Origin: Sideroxyarcus sp.
GTDB lineage: Bacteria > Pseudomonadota > Gammaproteobacteria > Burkholderiales > Gallionellaceae
Length of the DNA: 64,000 nt
NCBI GenBank assembly: GCA_030651895.1
Contig: JAUSBR010000010.1
Coordinates: 248,001 to 312,000 of the forward strand
Reading direction: 5' to 3'
Position numbers and translations under genes: made by a program. This document shows positions 55,682 to 64,000 of this stretch, one piece after another. Each line of letters opens with the position of its first letter. The stretch's first letter is position 1. The notes under the pieces are model-generated. The model saw nothing but the letters and a program-made list of their open reading frames with translations, was not told the DNA's origin and did no database searches.

Positions 55682-56944
55682 TCATTCTCCTTCGACCAGA
55701 TATTCGGCGAGCAGCTCGGTGAGGCCCAGCACCTCGACCTTCATGTGGTAATGCTCCAATCCTTCTTCCATCACGATGCGGCAGTTAGCACAGGCGGTGA
55801 TCAGCGTGTGCACGCCGGTGCTTTCGATCTGGCGTTTCTTGACCTTGAACACCTCCAGACGCAACGGTTCTGCGCGCGAGTTGGCAGAGACACCGCCACC
55901 ACCGCCGCAACACCAGTTCATCACGCCGGCATCCGGCATCTCGCGGAAGTCTTCCGCGACCTCGCCGAGCAGACGGCGCGGCTGTTCCACCACGCCACCG
56001 CGCCGCGTGATCTGGCAGGGGTCGTGATAGGTCAGCGGACGTTTATCCTTGCCCTCGGTCTTCAGCTTGCCCGCCGCGTGCAATTCGTCCAGCACTTCGA
56101 GGATGTGCTTCACCTCGAAGCCGAACGGTTTGCCCATCAGGTTGGGACCTTCCCAGCGGATGGCGGTGAAGGCATGGCCGCATTCCGGGCTGATCACACA
56201 TTTCACTTTCAGGCGCTCGGCCGCCACCACGATGCGGCTGACGATCTCGCGCGCCAGATCGGAGGCGCCGATCTGGATGCCGCTGTTGGTCGCCTCGAAG
56301 GCATCCGGTGCCAGCGTCCAGCTGACTCCGGCCTGCTTGAAGATGCGGCTGAGCGCGGAAAGATACTCGGGAAAGTTGATGATCTCCATCGAGGACATCA
56401 GCACCAGATAATCTGCGCCCACCTTGTCGACCGGCACTTCGATGTCGGTCTCGGCCTGCACATGCTTGATCTGCGCCTGCACAGCGGGCCACTTGATGCC
56501 CATCGGGCTGCCGATGTTGATCGCGCGCGCGGTCGCGCTTTTCATGTCTTCCGGCGCATGGCCCGAGGCAGACATACCTTCGCGCATCTTGCGGATCATG
56601 TAGGTGATGTCGTTGCCTACCGGGCAGACCATCGAGCAGCGGCCGCACATGGTGCAGCTGTCATAGACCAGCGGCTCCCACTCGGACAGTTCTTCATCCG
56701 TCACCTGTTTGGACAGACCTAGCATCTTGCCCAGTTTGCCGAGCAGCGTGTATTCCTGCTTCCACACGCGGCGCAGCGGTTCCAGCTTGTGGATGGGCGT
56801 GTATTTCGGGTCGCCGGTCTCGTTGTAGAACAGGCAGGCTTCGGCACACAGTCCGCAATGCACGCAGCTGGAAAAATAGCTGGCGATGGGTGTGTCGATC
56901 ACTTCCTTGAAGGCGTTGAGGCCTTTTTCTAAGGTTGCACTCAT
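55682..56944 (-). CDS. isp2: Isp2, HdrD-like Fe-S electron-transfer protein
   Basis: A 420-residue protein with two 4Fe-4S ferredoxin sites ('CVHCGLCAEAC' and 'CTMCGRCSMVCPVG') and a C-terminal CCG domain ('WCCGGGGGVSAN', then 'ACANCR') of the heterodisulfide-reductase D type. A second, upstream CCG-like domain is degenerate. With Isp1 it forms the membrane electron module of group 1e hydrogenases. No signal peptide. The gap before it (124 bases from isp1) contains a GC-rich hairpin. Confidence 0.88.
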   Translation of the reverse strand: MSATLEKGLNAFKEVIDTPIASYFSSCVHCGLCAEACLFYNETGDPKYTPIHKLEPLRRVWKQEYTLLGKLGKMLGLSKQVTDEELSEWEPLVYDSCTMCGRCSMVCPVGNDITYMIRKMREGMSASGHAPEDMKSATARAINIGSPMGIKWPAVQAQIKHVQAETDIEVPVDKVGADYLVLMSSMEIINFPEYLSALSRIFKQAGVSWTLAPDAFEATNSGIQIGASDLAREIVSRIVVAAERLKVKCVISPECGHAFTAIRWEGPNLMGKPFGFEVKHILEVLDELHAAGKLKTEGKDKRPLTYHDPCQITRRGGVVEQPRRLLGEVAEDFREMPDAGVMNWCCGGGGGVSANSRAEPLRLEVFKVKKRQIESTGVHTLITACANCRIVMEEGLEHYHMKVEVLGLTELLAEYLVEGE

Positions 56945-57039
56945 CGGACCTCTCCTTTCATGACTCGGCCTCTTTTTCGTTCGGCTGTCATCATCAAGTT
57001 CAGGCTTCGGCCTCCGGCGTCACTCGCGGACGCTACGAT

Positions 57040-57054
57040 CCCCGCTACGCGGGG
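57040..57054. other. GC-rich hairpin in the isp1-isp2 gap
   Basis: CCCCGC-TAC-GCGGGG is a perfect six-base-pair hairpin inside the 124-base interval. No T-run follows in either direction, so it is more likely an RNA stability or processing element than a terminator. Confidence 0.4.
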
Positions 57055-57068
57055 CCCCTCTCCGCTGC

Positions 57069-57728
57069 TCATGACGCCACCCCTTTCCGCCCAAAGAAAT
57101 CGCCGTTATACCAGCGCGACACGAACACAGAGAAGGTGTGGAATAGTTTGGTGAACGGCAGCAGCACCAGCAGCAACTCGACCGAGAAGATGTGCAGCGA
57201 CAGCATCAGCGTGTATTCCAGCATCAGGTGGTGATAGGCCATGTAGCCGGTCAGCAGCGGCAGCAAGGTCACTGTCCAGGCCAGATAGTCGCCGAAGCCG
57301 GACAGCATGCGCTTCACCGGATTATTGAGGCGGTGAGCGAGCAGCACAGCCAGGGCCACGATGGCCGCGACAACCGAGGCATCGACCAGCGCCGACGGCA
57401 GCGCTGGCCAAGTCAGGCCGGTGATGCTACGAAAAAACTCGATGTGCGGTGCGAAGAAGAAGATAGCGAGGAACAGTCCGAGGTGGAACACATAGCCGGC
57501 GATATAAGTCACCGGTTCGCGTTTCAACATACCCTGCGGCGGAATGGAACGCGTGAACATGGTGCGCCAGCCGCTGCCCGGCGAGTCGGTGCGCGGTCGG
57601 GCGAGATCGGTTTTGCGGCTGAGCCCGAATATCTCGAAAAAGCGCAGCACGACACCGGCGACAAAGATGATCAGCGCCCAATTCAGCGCACTGCCGCGCG
57701 CGAAGGTGAGAAGGTCGAGATGGTTCAT
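57069..57728 (-). CDS. isp1: Isp1, NarI-like cytochrome b subunit
   Basis: A 219-residue integral membrane protein with about five helices, of the nitrate-reductase gamma/DsrM type. Haem-ligand His are in 'YVFHLGLFLAIFFFAPHIEF', 'LLAHRLNN' and 'SLHIFSVELLLVLLPFTKLFHTFS'. It accepts electrons from the hydrogenase through Isp2 and reduces the quinone pool. Start overlaps the hynS stop by 4 bases. Confidence 0.88.
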   Translation of the reverse strand: MNHLDLLTFARGSALNWALIIFVAGVVLRFFEIFGLSRKTDLARPRTDSPGSGWRTMFTRSIPPQGMLKREPVTYIAGYVFHLGLFLAIFFFAPHIEFFRSITGLTWPALPSALVDASVVAAIVALAVLLAHRLNNPVKRMLSGFGDYLAWTVTLLPLLTGYMAYHHLMLEYTLMLSLHIFSVELLLVLLPFTKLFHTFSVFVSRWYNGDFFGRKGVAS

Positions 57729-58840
57729 TTTTCCTCCCGTGTCAGTTCCTGCACGGTCACTTTTGCATGGGCCGCTTTGGCCTGTGCCTTAGTCGAGCGG
57801 TTGTACCAGGTGACCGCCACGCCCGCTGCCGCTCCGGCTGCTGCAGCTGCGCCAAGCATGGAGCCCGTCGCCGACACCGGCATCGACAGCGCCTTGTAGA
57901 GCGGCCCGGCATCCCAGAAGTTGGGTTCGGAACAGCCGATGCAACCGTGGCCGGACTCGATGGGGAAACTGGTGCCTTCGTTCCATTTGGTAGTGGCGCA
58001 GGCGTTGTAGGTCACCGGCCCCTTGCAACCCAGCTTGAACAAACACCACCCCTTGCGCGCCGCCTCGTCGTCGAAGGTCTCGGCGAACTTTCCCTGATCG
58101 TAGAACGGACGGCGATAGCAGCGATCGTGGATGGTCTCGCCGTAGAACGCCTTGGGGCGGCCGAGCGCATCAAGTTCGGGGATGTTGCCGAAGGTCAGGA
58201 AATGCGTGAGCACGCCGGTCATCACCACCGGGATGGGCGGACAGCCCGGCACGTTGATGATGGGTTTGTCCTTGATGATGTCAGCCACCGAGACCGCGCC
58301 GGTCGGGTTGGGATTCGCCTTGGGGATGCCGCCGTAGGTGGCGCAGGTGCCGACCGCGACGATGGCTGCAGCGCCCTTGGCCGTCTCGACCAGCATGTCG
58401 TAGTTGCTGATGCCCGCGATGGTCGAGTATCCGGGGTTACCCATCGGGATGGAACCGTCGACGATGAGCAGATATTTGCCGTCGTTGTCCTTCATCGCCT
58501 GCTCGCGCGCATGTTCTGCGGCTGCGCCGGAAGCGGCTTGCAGTGTGTGGTGGTAATCGAGGGAGATGAGATCGAAGATCAGGGTTTCCAGCGTCGGTGA
58601 ATGCGAGCGCGTGATGGATTCGGTACAGCCGGTGCATTCCTGGAACGAGAGCCAGATCACCGATTGCCGTCGCGCTTTGGAGATCGCTTCCGCCATCACC
58701 TTCGCCATCGAAGGGGGCAACGCCAGCATGCCAGTCATCGCGGTGCAGAATTTAAGGAATTCGCGGCGGGTGACACCGCGCTGTCTGAGCCCTTCACCCA
58801 CAGTTCCCGGCGAGGTGTCCATCGTCTGCTTTGGCTTCAT
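57725..58840 (-). CDS. hynS: Membrane-bound [NiFe]-hydrogenase small subunit, Tat exported
   Basis: A 371-residue small subunit. The N-terminus carries a twin-arginine signal 'TRREFLKFCTAM' with R25-R26. Cluster ligands include 'QECTGCTES', 'VGTCATYGG', 'NVPGCPPIP' and the C-terminal 'GCIGCSEPNFWD'. A membrane helix near 325-348 anchors it. Start at 58840, with AGGGAG upstream; the frame to 58900 is an unlikely extension. It is exported folded with HynL to face the periplasm. Confidence 0.95.
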   Translation of the reverse strand: MKPKQTMDTSPGTVGEGLRQRGVTRREFLKFCTAMTGMLALPPSMAKVMAEAISKARRQSVIWLSFQECTGCTESITRSHSPTLETLIFDLISLDYHHTLQAASGAAAEHAREQAMKDNDGKYLLIVDGSIPMGNPGYSTIAGISNYDMLVETAKGAAAIVAVGTCATYGGIPKANPNPTGAVSVADIIKDKPIINVPGCPPIPVVMTGVLTHFLTFGNIPELDALGRPKAFYGETIHDRCYRRPFYDQGKFAETFDDEAARKGWCLFKLGCKGPVTYNACATTKWNEGTSFPIESGHGCIGCSEPNFWDAGPLYKALSMPVSATGSMLGAAAAAGAAAGVAVTWYNRSTKAQAKAAHAKVTVQELTREEK

Positions 58841-58903
58841 GTCGACTCCCTGTCTTTGAAACAACGGAATGCCGGAGCATTCTGCATTGCCACCTTCCAC
58901 CGG

Positions 58904-59377
58904 TCAATTCAATTCACGAAAACCCATGATGATCTCATCGGCTTTCGCACAAACCTCTGGCAATGCTGCAGCAACGGCAGGCGACAATTCTTCTCCCCAC
59001 GCGATCACGGCAGGCTGGATACCGATCAATGCGCGCCGCTGCGGCCAGCGTCCGCTCAGCAGCGAGATGGACATCAGGTCGAGCAGCCCGACTTCGTGCA
59101 CACTGCTCTTGCGGCTGGCACCAAGGAAACGGTCCATCTCTTCACCTTCGAAGCTGCGCACCGTGCCCGGCACTGCCTCCAGTTCCGCAGCATCGATCAC
59201 CAGCAAGGCGTCGCATTCGGCGATGGGTACCGCCAGCGTGAACGACAGCGTGCCGCCGTCGAGAAATTCCATGTCTTCGCGCTGACCGTAGCGCGCTTCC
59301 AGTTCGCGCATGGCAAAGATGCCGACGCCCTCGTCGATCAGCAGCGTGTTGCCGATGCCCAGCACGAGTAGCTTCAT
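58904..59377 (-). CDS. hynD: Hydrogenase maturation endopeptidase (HyaD/HynD type)
   Basis: A 157-residue protease of the HyaD/HupD family. 'LVLGIGNTLLIDEGVG' carries the nickel-sensing Glu/Asp residues, followed by 'LDGGTLSFTL', 'LLVIDAAE' and 'SVHEVGLLDLM' with the conserved His. It probably trims HynL. Start at 59377 gives ATGA overlap with hypC. It differs clearly from HoxW, so each hydrogenase has its own protease. Confidence 0.92.
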   Translation of the reverse strand: MKLLVLGIGNTLLIDEGVGIFAMRELEARYGQREDMEFLDGGTLSFTLAVPIAECDALLVIDAAELEAVPGTVRSFEGEEMDRFLGASRKSSVHEVGLLDLMSISLLSGRWPQRRALIGIQPAVIAWGEELSPAVAAALPEVCAKADEIIMGFRELN

Positions 59378-59646
59378 GGTCTGTCGGCTGTGATGCCGGG
59401 GAAATAGGCTGCCAGATCGGTCTCGCCACGCATCGCTGCGGCCACGCCGTCGAGCGCGAGGTCGATCTCGGCGGCCTGTTGCGCAGTCAGTTTCTCGCGC
59501 GCCTGCCCCAACTGGGCGAACAGCCAATCGCCGGGCGCCACCGGTTCAACCAACATGGTATTCAGACGCTCGCGCCGACCGCGGCCTTCGCACCAGGCGA
59601 AGGCACCTTCGACTTCGACGACCTGCATGGGAATGGCAAGACACAT
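59374..59646 (-). CDS. hypC: Hydrogenase assembly chaperone HypC/HupF
   Basis: A 90-residue chaperone starting 'MCLAIPMQVVEVEG', where the N-terminal Cys2 binds the Fe(CN)2CO group with HypD. It delivers the cofactor to a large-subunit precursor. It heads the Isp-type operon, so it may be dedicated to HynL. hypA, B, D, E and F are not in the window. Confidence 0.95.
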   Translation of the reverse strand: MCLAIPMQVVEVEGAFAWCEGRGRRERLNTMLVEPVAPGDWLFAQLGQAREKLTAQQAAEIDLALDGVAAAMRGETDLAAYFPGITADRP

Positions 59647-59699
59647 GGAATGTATCCTAGCAATAAATCATGATGGGGATATTACTCTAACGGGGGATG

Positions 59700-60482
59700 T
59701 CAGCGACGTTGCCGCACGGCCTCGAACAGGCACACCGCTGTCGCCGCCGCCGCATTGAGCGATTCGACCTTGCCCGGCATTGGAATGATGAAATGTTGCT
59801 GCGCGGCCTCCAGCAAGGCCGGCGACAGACCTGCCCCCTCGTTGCCGATGGCGAACGCGAGTTTGCCGCGCAGGTTGCTGTCGTACAGTGACTTGTCGGC
59901 CTGCAGCGAAGCACACAGTATCTTGCCGGTGAAGGTGGCCGCAACCTTGAGCAGGTCGACAGACTCCGCGATGTTCAGTACGAAATGTCCGCCCATGCCC
60001 GCGCGCAACACGCGGGGCGACCAGGCATCGGCACAGCCATGCGAAAGGAACACGGCATCGCAGCCCGCTGCGGCAGCCGAACGCAGGATGGAACCGAGAT
60101 TGCCGGGATCCTGGATGTCTTCCAGCAATAGCGCGAACTGCGCATTTGATGCATCGACCTTGGCAGCGGGAATATCGACCAGCGTCAGCAGGCCGTTGGG
60201 GGTCTTGAGTTCGGAGAGTTGCGCGAACAGCGCATCGTCGAGTTGTGTCTGCGGCACATCGGCGCAGCTATCGAGCAGGGATGCGCTCTCGGCATCCTGT
60301 GTTGCCTGCTCGTTGATGATTAGATGCTTCGGCTTCTGGTCCGTATCGAGATATCCGCGCAGCAGATGCGCTCCGTCGAGCAGAGTCTGCCCTGCTTCGC
60401 GTCGCTCGCGAGCGGTAGAAGACAGTTTGAGCAGCGACTTGTAGAACGGATTGTCGCGCGAGGAGATGCGCTTGATCGTCAT
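59700..60482 (-). CDS. SpoU/TrmH-family RNA 2'-O-methyltransferase
   Basis: A 260-residue SPOUT methyltransferase. The substrate-binding domain is at about 10-100. Motif 1 'LLEDIQDPGNLGSILRSAAAAG' is near 115-136, motif 2 'FAIGNEGAGLSP' near 208 and motif 3 'IPMPGKVESLNAAAATAVCLFE' at the end. It methylates a ribose in rRNA or tRNA; the target cannot be read from sequence. It abuts scpB with a one-base overlap and lies 53 bases upstream of hypC. Confidence 0.9.
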   Translation of the reverse strand: MTIKRISSRDNPFYKSLLKLSSTARERREAGQTLLDGAHLLRGYLDTDQKPKHLIINEQATQDAESASLLDSCADVPQTQLDDALFAQLSELKTPNGLLTLVDIPAAKVDASNAQFALLLEDIQDPGNLGSILRSAAAAGCDAVFLSHGCADAWSPRVLRAGMGGHFVLNIAESVDLLKVAATFTGKILCASLQADKSLYDSNLRGKLAFAIGNEGAGLSPALLEAAQQHFIIPMPGKVESLNAAAATAVCLFEAVRQRR

Positions 60483-61177
60483 CAGGCGGCGTTGGCTTCC
60501 GGCTCGGAAGATGCCGAAGAGGGTTCGACCGCTTCCGCTTCCACCACGCTTTCGATCTTTGCGGGCTCGTCAACGATGCCCGCTTCGAGCAGCGTGCCCA
60601 TCTCTTCCAGTGCCGGCAGTTCCTGCAACGTACGCAGGTTGAGGTCGTCCATGAATTGCGGCGTAGTCGCGTACAGCGCGGGCTTGCCCGGCGTGTCGCG
60701 CGTGCCGATGCTCTCTATCCAGCCGCGCGCCTCCAGCGTCTTCAGCACCTGCGACGAGACTGCCACGCCGCGGATGTCTTCGATATCGCCGCGCGTAACC
60801 GGCTGGCGGTAGGCGATGATGGCCAGTGTCTCCAGCACGGCGCGCGAATAGCGCGGTGGCTTCTGCGGGTCGAGCCGGTCCAGGTGTTGCTGCAGTTCGG
60901 GACGCGCGCGGAATCGCCAGCCGCTGGCGACGCGGTTCAGTTCGATGCCGCTGTCGGCGTATTTGTCGGCCAGTTTCTGCAGCAGTTCTTCGACGAAACG
61001 GGTCTCCACCGGAATCTCGCTCAGGCGCTTGAGCTCGCCGATGGACAATGGTTCCTGTGTGGTCAGCAGCGCAGCTTCGAAGATGCGCAACAGTTGCGCG
61101 CTGTCCACTGCATGCTCGACCTCCGCGACCGCGGTGACCTGTTCACTCGGCAGTGAGTGCTCGACTGGTTCGGACAT
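60482..61177 (-). CDS. scpB: Segregation and condensation protein B
   Basis: A 231-residue ScpB with two winged-helix domains. 'RYSRAVLETLAIIAYRQPVTRGDIEDIRGV' is the family hallmark. The last 40 residues are a variable acidic tail. It binds ScpA of the Smc-ScpAB condensin to organise the chromosome. It overlaps scpA by 35 bases. Confidence 0.93.
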   Translation of the reverse strand: MSEPVEHSLPSEQVTAVAEVEHAVDSAQLLRIFEAALLTTQEPLSIGELKRLSEIPVETRFVEELLQKLADKYADSGIELNRVASGWRFRARPELQQHLDRLDPQKPPRYSRAVLETLAIIAYRQPVTRGDIEDIRGVAVSSQVLKTLEARGWIESIGTRDTPGKPALYATTPQFMDDLNLRTLQELPALEEMGTLLEAGIVDEPAKIESVVEAEAVEPSSASSEPEANAA

Positions 61178-61970
61178 AGATGTTCCCCAAGGTTTCGGTT
61201 TGAGTGATCTCGACCAGGCATTCTTTGGCGAGTTCGAGGATGGCGATGAAGGTGACGACCAGATGCGGCACGCCGTCGCTCAGGTCGAACAATTCTTCGA
61301 ACGGGACGTAATCGGTGTCGCGCAGACGGCGCAACACCTTGGTCATCTGCTCGCGCACCGACAGTTCTTCGCGACTTACTTTGTGGTGCGCATTGACTCT
61401 GGCGCGGGTGAGCAGCGCCAGCCAGGCATGGCGCAGGTCTTCCACCGTGACATTGGGCAGACGCTCGATGACGGTGCGCTCGATCAGCACCTGCACCAGT
61501 TCGAAATCGCGGCCTGCCTGCGGCACCTGGTTGATCTTCTGCGCGGCCATCTTCATCTGTTCGTATTCGAGCAGGCGGCGCATCAGTTCGGCACGCGGGT
61601 CTTCGGCGCCCTCCTCTTCGCTTGCCTTGGTCGGACGCGGCAGCAACATGCGCGACTTGATCTCAATCAGCACCGCCGCCATCAGCAGATATTCGGCAGC
61701 CAGCTCCAGACGATGCTGCTGCATCGCCTCGATGTAGACCATGTATTGCTTGGTGAGAGACGCCATCGGAATGTCGAGCACGTCGAGGTTGTGCTTGCGA
61801 ATCAGGTACAGCAGCAGATCGAGCGGTCCCTGAAACGACTCCAGCACCACTTCCAGCGCATCCGGCGGGATGTACAGGTCCAGCGGCATCTCCATCATCG
61901 GTTCGCCGTGGACATGCGCCACCGGGCTGGCCGGCTGCGTCTGCTGAAGTTGTGCTTCGGTTTCGCTCAT
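61143..61970 (-). CDS. scpA: Segregation and condensation protein A
   Basis: A 275-residue kleisin. 'FQGPLDLLLYLIRKHNLDVLDIPM' near 47-70 is the SMC neck-binding region, and 'LLMAAVLIEIKSRMLLPRP' follows. Start at ATG 61970 (MSETEAQLQ); the upstream extension overlaps trpS. It bridges Smc heads with ScpB. The trpS-scpA-scpB order is common in this group. Confidence 0.93.
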   Translation of the reverse strand: MSETEAQLQQTQPASPVAHVHGEPMMEMPLDLYIPPDALEVVLESFQGPLDLLLYLIRKHNLDVLDIPMASLTKQYMVYIEAMQQHRLELAAEYLLMAAVLIEIKSRMLLPRPTKASEEEGAEDPRAELMRRLLEYEQMKMAAQKINQVPQAGRDFELVQVLIERTVIERLPNVTVEDLRHAWLALLTRARVNAHHKVSREELSVREQMTKVLRRLRDTDYVPFEELFDLSDGVPHLVVTFIAILELAKECLVEITQTETLGNIYVRTSRALTAE

Positions 61971-61974
61971 GGTG

Positions 61975-63177
61975 TCAGTTGTAACCCAGACCCATCGCCT
62001 CGCGCACATCGCGCATGGTCTCGGTGGCCAGCTTGCGTGCTTTCTCGCAACCGTCGGCGATGATGTTACGCACCAGGCTCGGGTCGTCGAGATAGAGTTG
62101 CGCGCGTTCGCGCATCGGTTTCTGTTCTTCCAGCACCGCTGTGATCACCGGCTGTTTGCATTCGATGCAGCCGATGCCCGCACTGCGGCAGCCTTGCTGC
62201 ACCCACTCCCTGGTCGCATCGTTGGAATAGACCTGATGCAACTGCCACACCGGACACTTGTCCGGATCGCCCACATCAGTGCGGCGGATACGCGCCGGGT
62301 CGGTCGGCATGGTCTTGATCTTCTTGCCGACTTCGGCCTCGTCTTCGCGCAGGCTGATGGTGTTGTTGTAGGACTTGGACATCTTCTGCCCGTCCAGTCC
62401 CGGCATGCGCGATGCCGCGGTCAGCATGGCCTGCGGCTCGGACAGGATCATCTTGCCACCGCCCTCGAGATAACCGAACAGGCGCTCGCGGTCGCCCAAC
62501 GAGAGGCTCTGCTGTTCGTCCAGCAGCGACTTGGCTGATTCCAGCGCTTCACTGTCGCCCTGCTCCTGGAAGCGCGTGCGCAATTCGGTGTAGAGCTTGG
62601 CTTTCTTGCCGCCCAGTTTCTTGATCGCGGCTTCGGCCTTCTCTTCGAAACCGACTTCTTTGCCATAGATATGGTTGAAGCGGCGTGCGATCTCACGCGT
62701 GAATTCGATATGCGGCACCTGGTCTTCGCCCACCGGCACCTGCGTGGCACGGTAGATGAGGATGTCGGCACTTTGCAGCAAGGGATAACCGAGGAAGCCG
62801 TAGGTTGAGAGGTCTTTGCCGGAGAGTTTTTCCTGCTGGTCCTTGTAGGTCGGCATGCGTTCCAGCCAGCCCAGCGGCGTAATCATGGACAGCAGGAGAT
62901 GCAGCTCGGCATGCTCGGGCACGCGCGACTGGATGAACAGCGTAGCCTGCGACGGGTCAACGCCGGCGGCCAGCCAGTCGATGACCATGTCCCACACGTT
63001 CTGCTCGATGATCTGTGGCGTGTCGTAGTGCGTGGTCAGCGCGTGCCAGTCGGCCACGAAGAACAGGCACTCGTACTGGTGCTGCATCTCCACCCAGTTC
63101 TTCAATACACCGTGGTAATGCCCCAGGTGCAGATTGCCCGTGGGGCGCATTCCGGATAAGACTCGATCAGCGAACAT
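61975..63177 (-). CDS. trpS: Tryptophanyl-tRNA synthetase
   Basis: A 400-residue class I synthetase. The HIGH-like site is 'TGNLHLGHYHG' near 13-23 and the KMSKS loop is 'KMSKSYNNT'. 'GVDPSQATLFIQSRVPEHAEL' is family-typical. It is longer than E. coli TrpS (334), with an insert after 'EKAEAAIKKLGGKKAKLY', as in many beta-proteobacteria. It charges tRNA-Trp. Confidence 0.95.
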   Translation of the reverse strand: MFADRVLSGMRPTGNLHLGHYHGVLKNWVEMQHQYECLFFVADWHALTTHYDTPQIIEQNVWDMVIDWLAAGVDPSQATLFIQSRVPEHAELHLLLSMITPLGWLERMPTYKDQQEKLSGKDLSTYGFLGYPLLQSADILIYRATQVPVGEDQVPHIEFTREIARRFNHIYGKEVGFEEKAEAAIKKLGGKKAKLYTELRTRFQEQGDSEALESAKSLLDEQQSLSLGDRERLFGYLEGGGKMILSEPQAMLTAASRMPGLDGQKMSKSYNNTISLREDEAEVGKKIKTMPTDPARIRRTDVGDPDKCPVWQLHQVYSNDATREWVQQGCRSAGIGCIECKQPVITAVLEEQKPMRERAQLYLDDPSLVRNIIADGCEKARKLATETMRDVREAMGLGYN

Positions 63178-63191
63178 ATTCCTACTTCGTA

Positions 63192-63848
63192 TTAAAAAAT
63201 CGTTTTAAGCGTCCGTATCAAAGTGCCAGCCACCGGAGACAACAACACACTCAGAATCGACCTGCCTGCAACAAGCGGCAAAACTGCGAGGACGACCATA
63301 ATTATCATGCCATAAGGTTCGATCTTGGCTAACTGATTGGCCTGACGATGCGGCAACATACTGATCAGGATCCTCCCGCCATCAAGCGGCGGAAGCGGCA
63401 ACAGATTGAGCACAAACAGAACGGCGTTGATTTTAACCCCGATATCCGCCATACCGAGCAGAGGTTCGGCAAAATAATTGCCAGGGGACATAAATGCCAA
63501 CTTGTACATTGCCGCCCAGAAAAGCGCCATAGCCAGATTAGCAGCAGGTCCCGCCAGCGAAACCCACAACATATCCTCCTTCGGGCGGCGCAAAGCGGCA
63601 AAATTCACCGGCGTATTCGCCCATCCGAACAGGAATCCGCCTGCAAACAGTGTCAACAAGGGAACCAGCACTGTACCAATGGGATCGATATGCTTCAATG
63701 GATTGAGGGTGACCCGTCCCTGACTATACGCAGTCATGTCGCCAAAATGGTGGGCTACATAAGCATGTGCAGCCTCATGCATAGTGATCGCAAACAGCAC
63801 CGGGATGGCGGCCAGAGCGATGGTCTGTATCAAGGCATCTATATTCAT
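63192..63848 (-). CDS. Site-2-protease-type membrane metalloprotease (M50B)
   Basis: A 218-residue integral membrane protein. The zinc site is H24-E-A-A-H28 ('ITMHEAAHAYVAHHFGD') in the first helix, and 'LFVLNLLPLPPLDGGRIL' provides the distal Asp. About five or six helices; no PDZ domain, so it is the short YwhC/Rip-like type. Substrate not known. Its ATG overlaps the stop of the upstream YciO-like gene. Confidence 0.9.
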   Translation of the reverse strand: MNIDALIQTIALAAIPVLFAITMHEAAHAYVAHHFGDMTAYSQGRVTLNPLKHIDPIGTVLVPLLTLFAGGFLFGWANTPVNFAALRRPKEDMLWVSLAGPAANLAMALFWAAMYKLAFMSPGNYFAEPLLGMADIGVKINAVLFVLNLLPLPPLDGGRILISMLPHRQANQLAKIEPYGMIIMVVLAVLPLVAGRSILSVLLSPVAGTLIRTLKTIF

Positions 63849-64000
63849 TCTTCCTCTATCCCCAAATGTGCGGTCTCGCCCTTGCCTTTGCGCACCAGCA
63901 CGGGCGCGGCTGCGGTCAGGTCGATCACTGTGGTTGGTTCCAGCCCGACCATGCCGCCCTCGATGACGACATCCACCAGTTTCTCCAGACGTTCGCGGAT
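63845..64000 (-). CDS. YciO/Sua5/YrdC-family protein, 3' part
   Basis: Only the last 51 codons are inside the window. They read 'IRERLEKLVDVVIEGGMVG' then 'EPTTVIDLT' and 'PVLVRKGKGET', which match the C-terminal end of YciO-type L-threonylcarbamoyladenylate synthase-like proteins. The gene continues past the right edge and overlaps the protease start as ATGA. Confidence 0.85.
   Translation of the reverse strand: MRERLEKLVDVVIEGGMVGLEPTTVIDLTAAAPVLVRKGKGETAHLGIEEE

Overview
The window looks like a chromosome segment of a betaproteobacterium, plausibly of the Nitrosomonadales/Gallionellaceae type. This is inferred from the housekeeping proteins, the plsX-fab-tatD gene order and the hydrogenase types, not from any marker search. 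It falls into three parts.

(1) Bases 1 to about 23,800 are a variable island that reads as AT-richer than the rest. It holds an HD-type (p)ppGpp-hydrolase-like gene and a small unknown gene. Then come a WYL repressor divergent from a complete Wadjet operon (jetA-jetB-jetC-jetD), a three-gene Shango-type operon (TerB protein, ATPase, DEAD-box helicase) and a retron. The retron has a phosphoribosyltransferase-like effector, a recognisable msr-msd RNA with long a1/a2 repeats, a reverse transcriptase, and a trailing PD-(D/E)XK-like gene cut at its 3' end by what looks like a decayed IS end. A zinc-ribbon protein of unknown function follows, then a tyrosine recombinase divergent from a KfrA-like coiled-coil DNA-binding protein. 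The pair is arranged like tnpS/tnpT of Tn4651-type transposons, and an 11-8-11 core-type site lies between them. The island ends at a near-perfect chromosomal dif site (23801-23828, 25 of 28 positions as in E. coli dif), so this is the replication terminus region. Wadjet acts on plasmids; Shango and retrons act on phages. The three form stacked defence modules.

(2) Bases 23,896 to 46,140 are core genome. A long minus-strand operon runs yceD-rpmF-plsX-fabH-fabD-fabG-acpP-fabF-pabC-mltG-tmk-holB-tatD, the classic fatty-acid/cell-envelope cluster, from a strong sigma-70-type promoter that sits almost on the yceD start codon. It is followed by maf, dksA, tRNA-Cys, tRNA-Gly and tRNA-Leu, rep helicase, a GGDEF sensor, a CYTH/CHAD protein, a flavoprotein, a hydrolase, dnaQ, rnhA, a methyltransferase, gloB and tRNA-Ser.

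(3) Bases 46,155 to 59,646 form a hydrogen-metabolism region. A cytoplasmic NAD-linked group 3d [NiFe]-hydrogenase (hoxFUYH plus protease hoxW) reads rightward. A membrane-bound Isp-type (group 1e-like) [NiFe]-hydrogenase reads leftward: hypC, protease, Tat-exported small subunit, isp1 cytochrome b, isp2 Fe-S protein, an unknown 145-residue protein, large subunit. An AT-rich orphan membrane protein gene sits between the two. The window closes with core genes on the minus strand: an rRNA/tRNA methyltransferase, scpB, scpA, trpS, a site-2-type protease and the 3' end of a YciO/Sua5-family gene.
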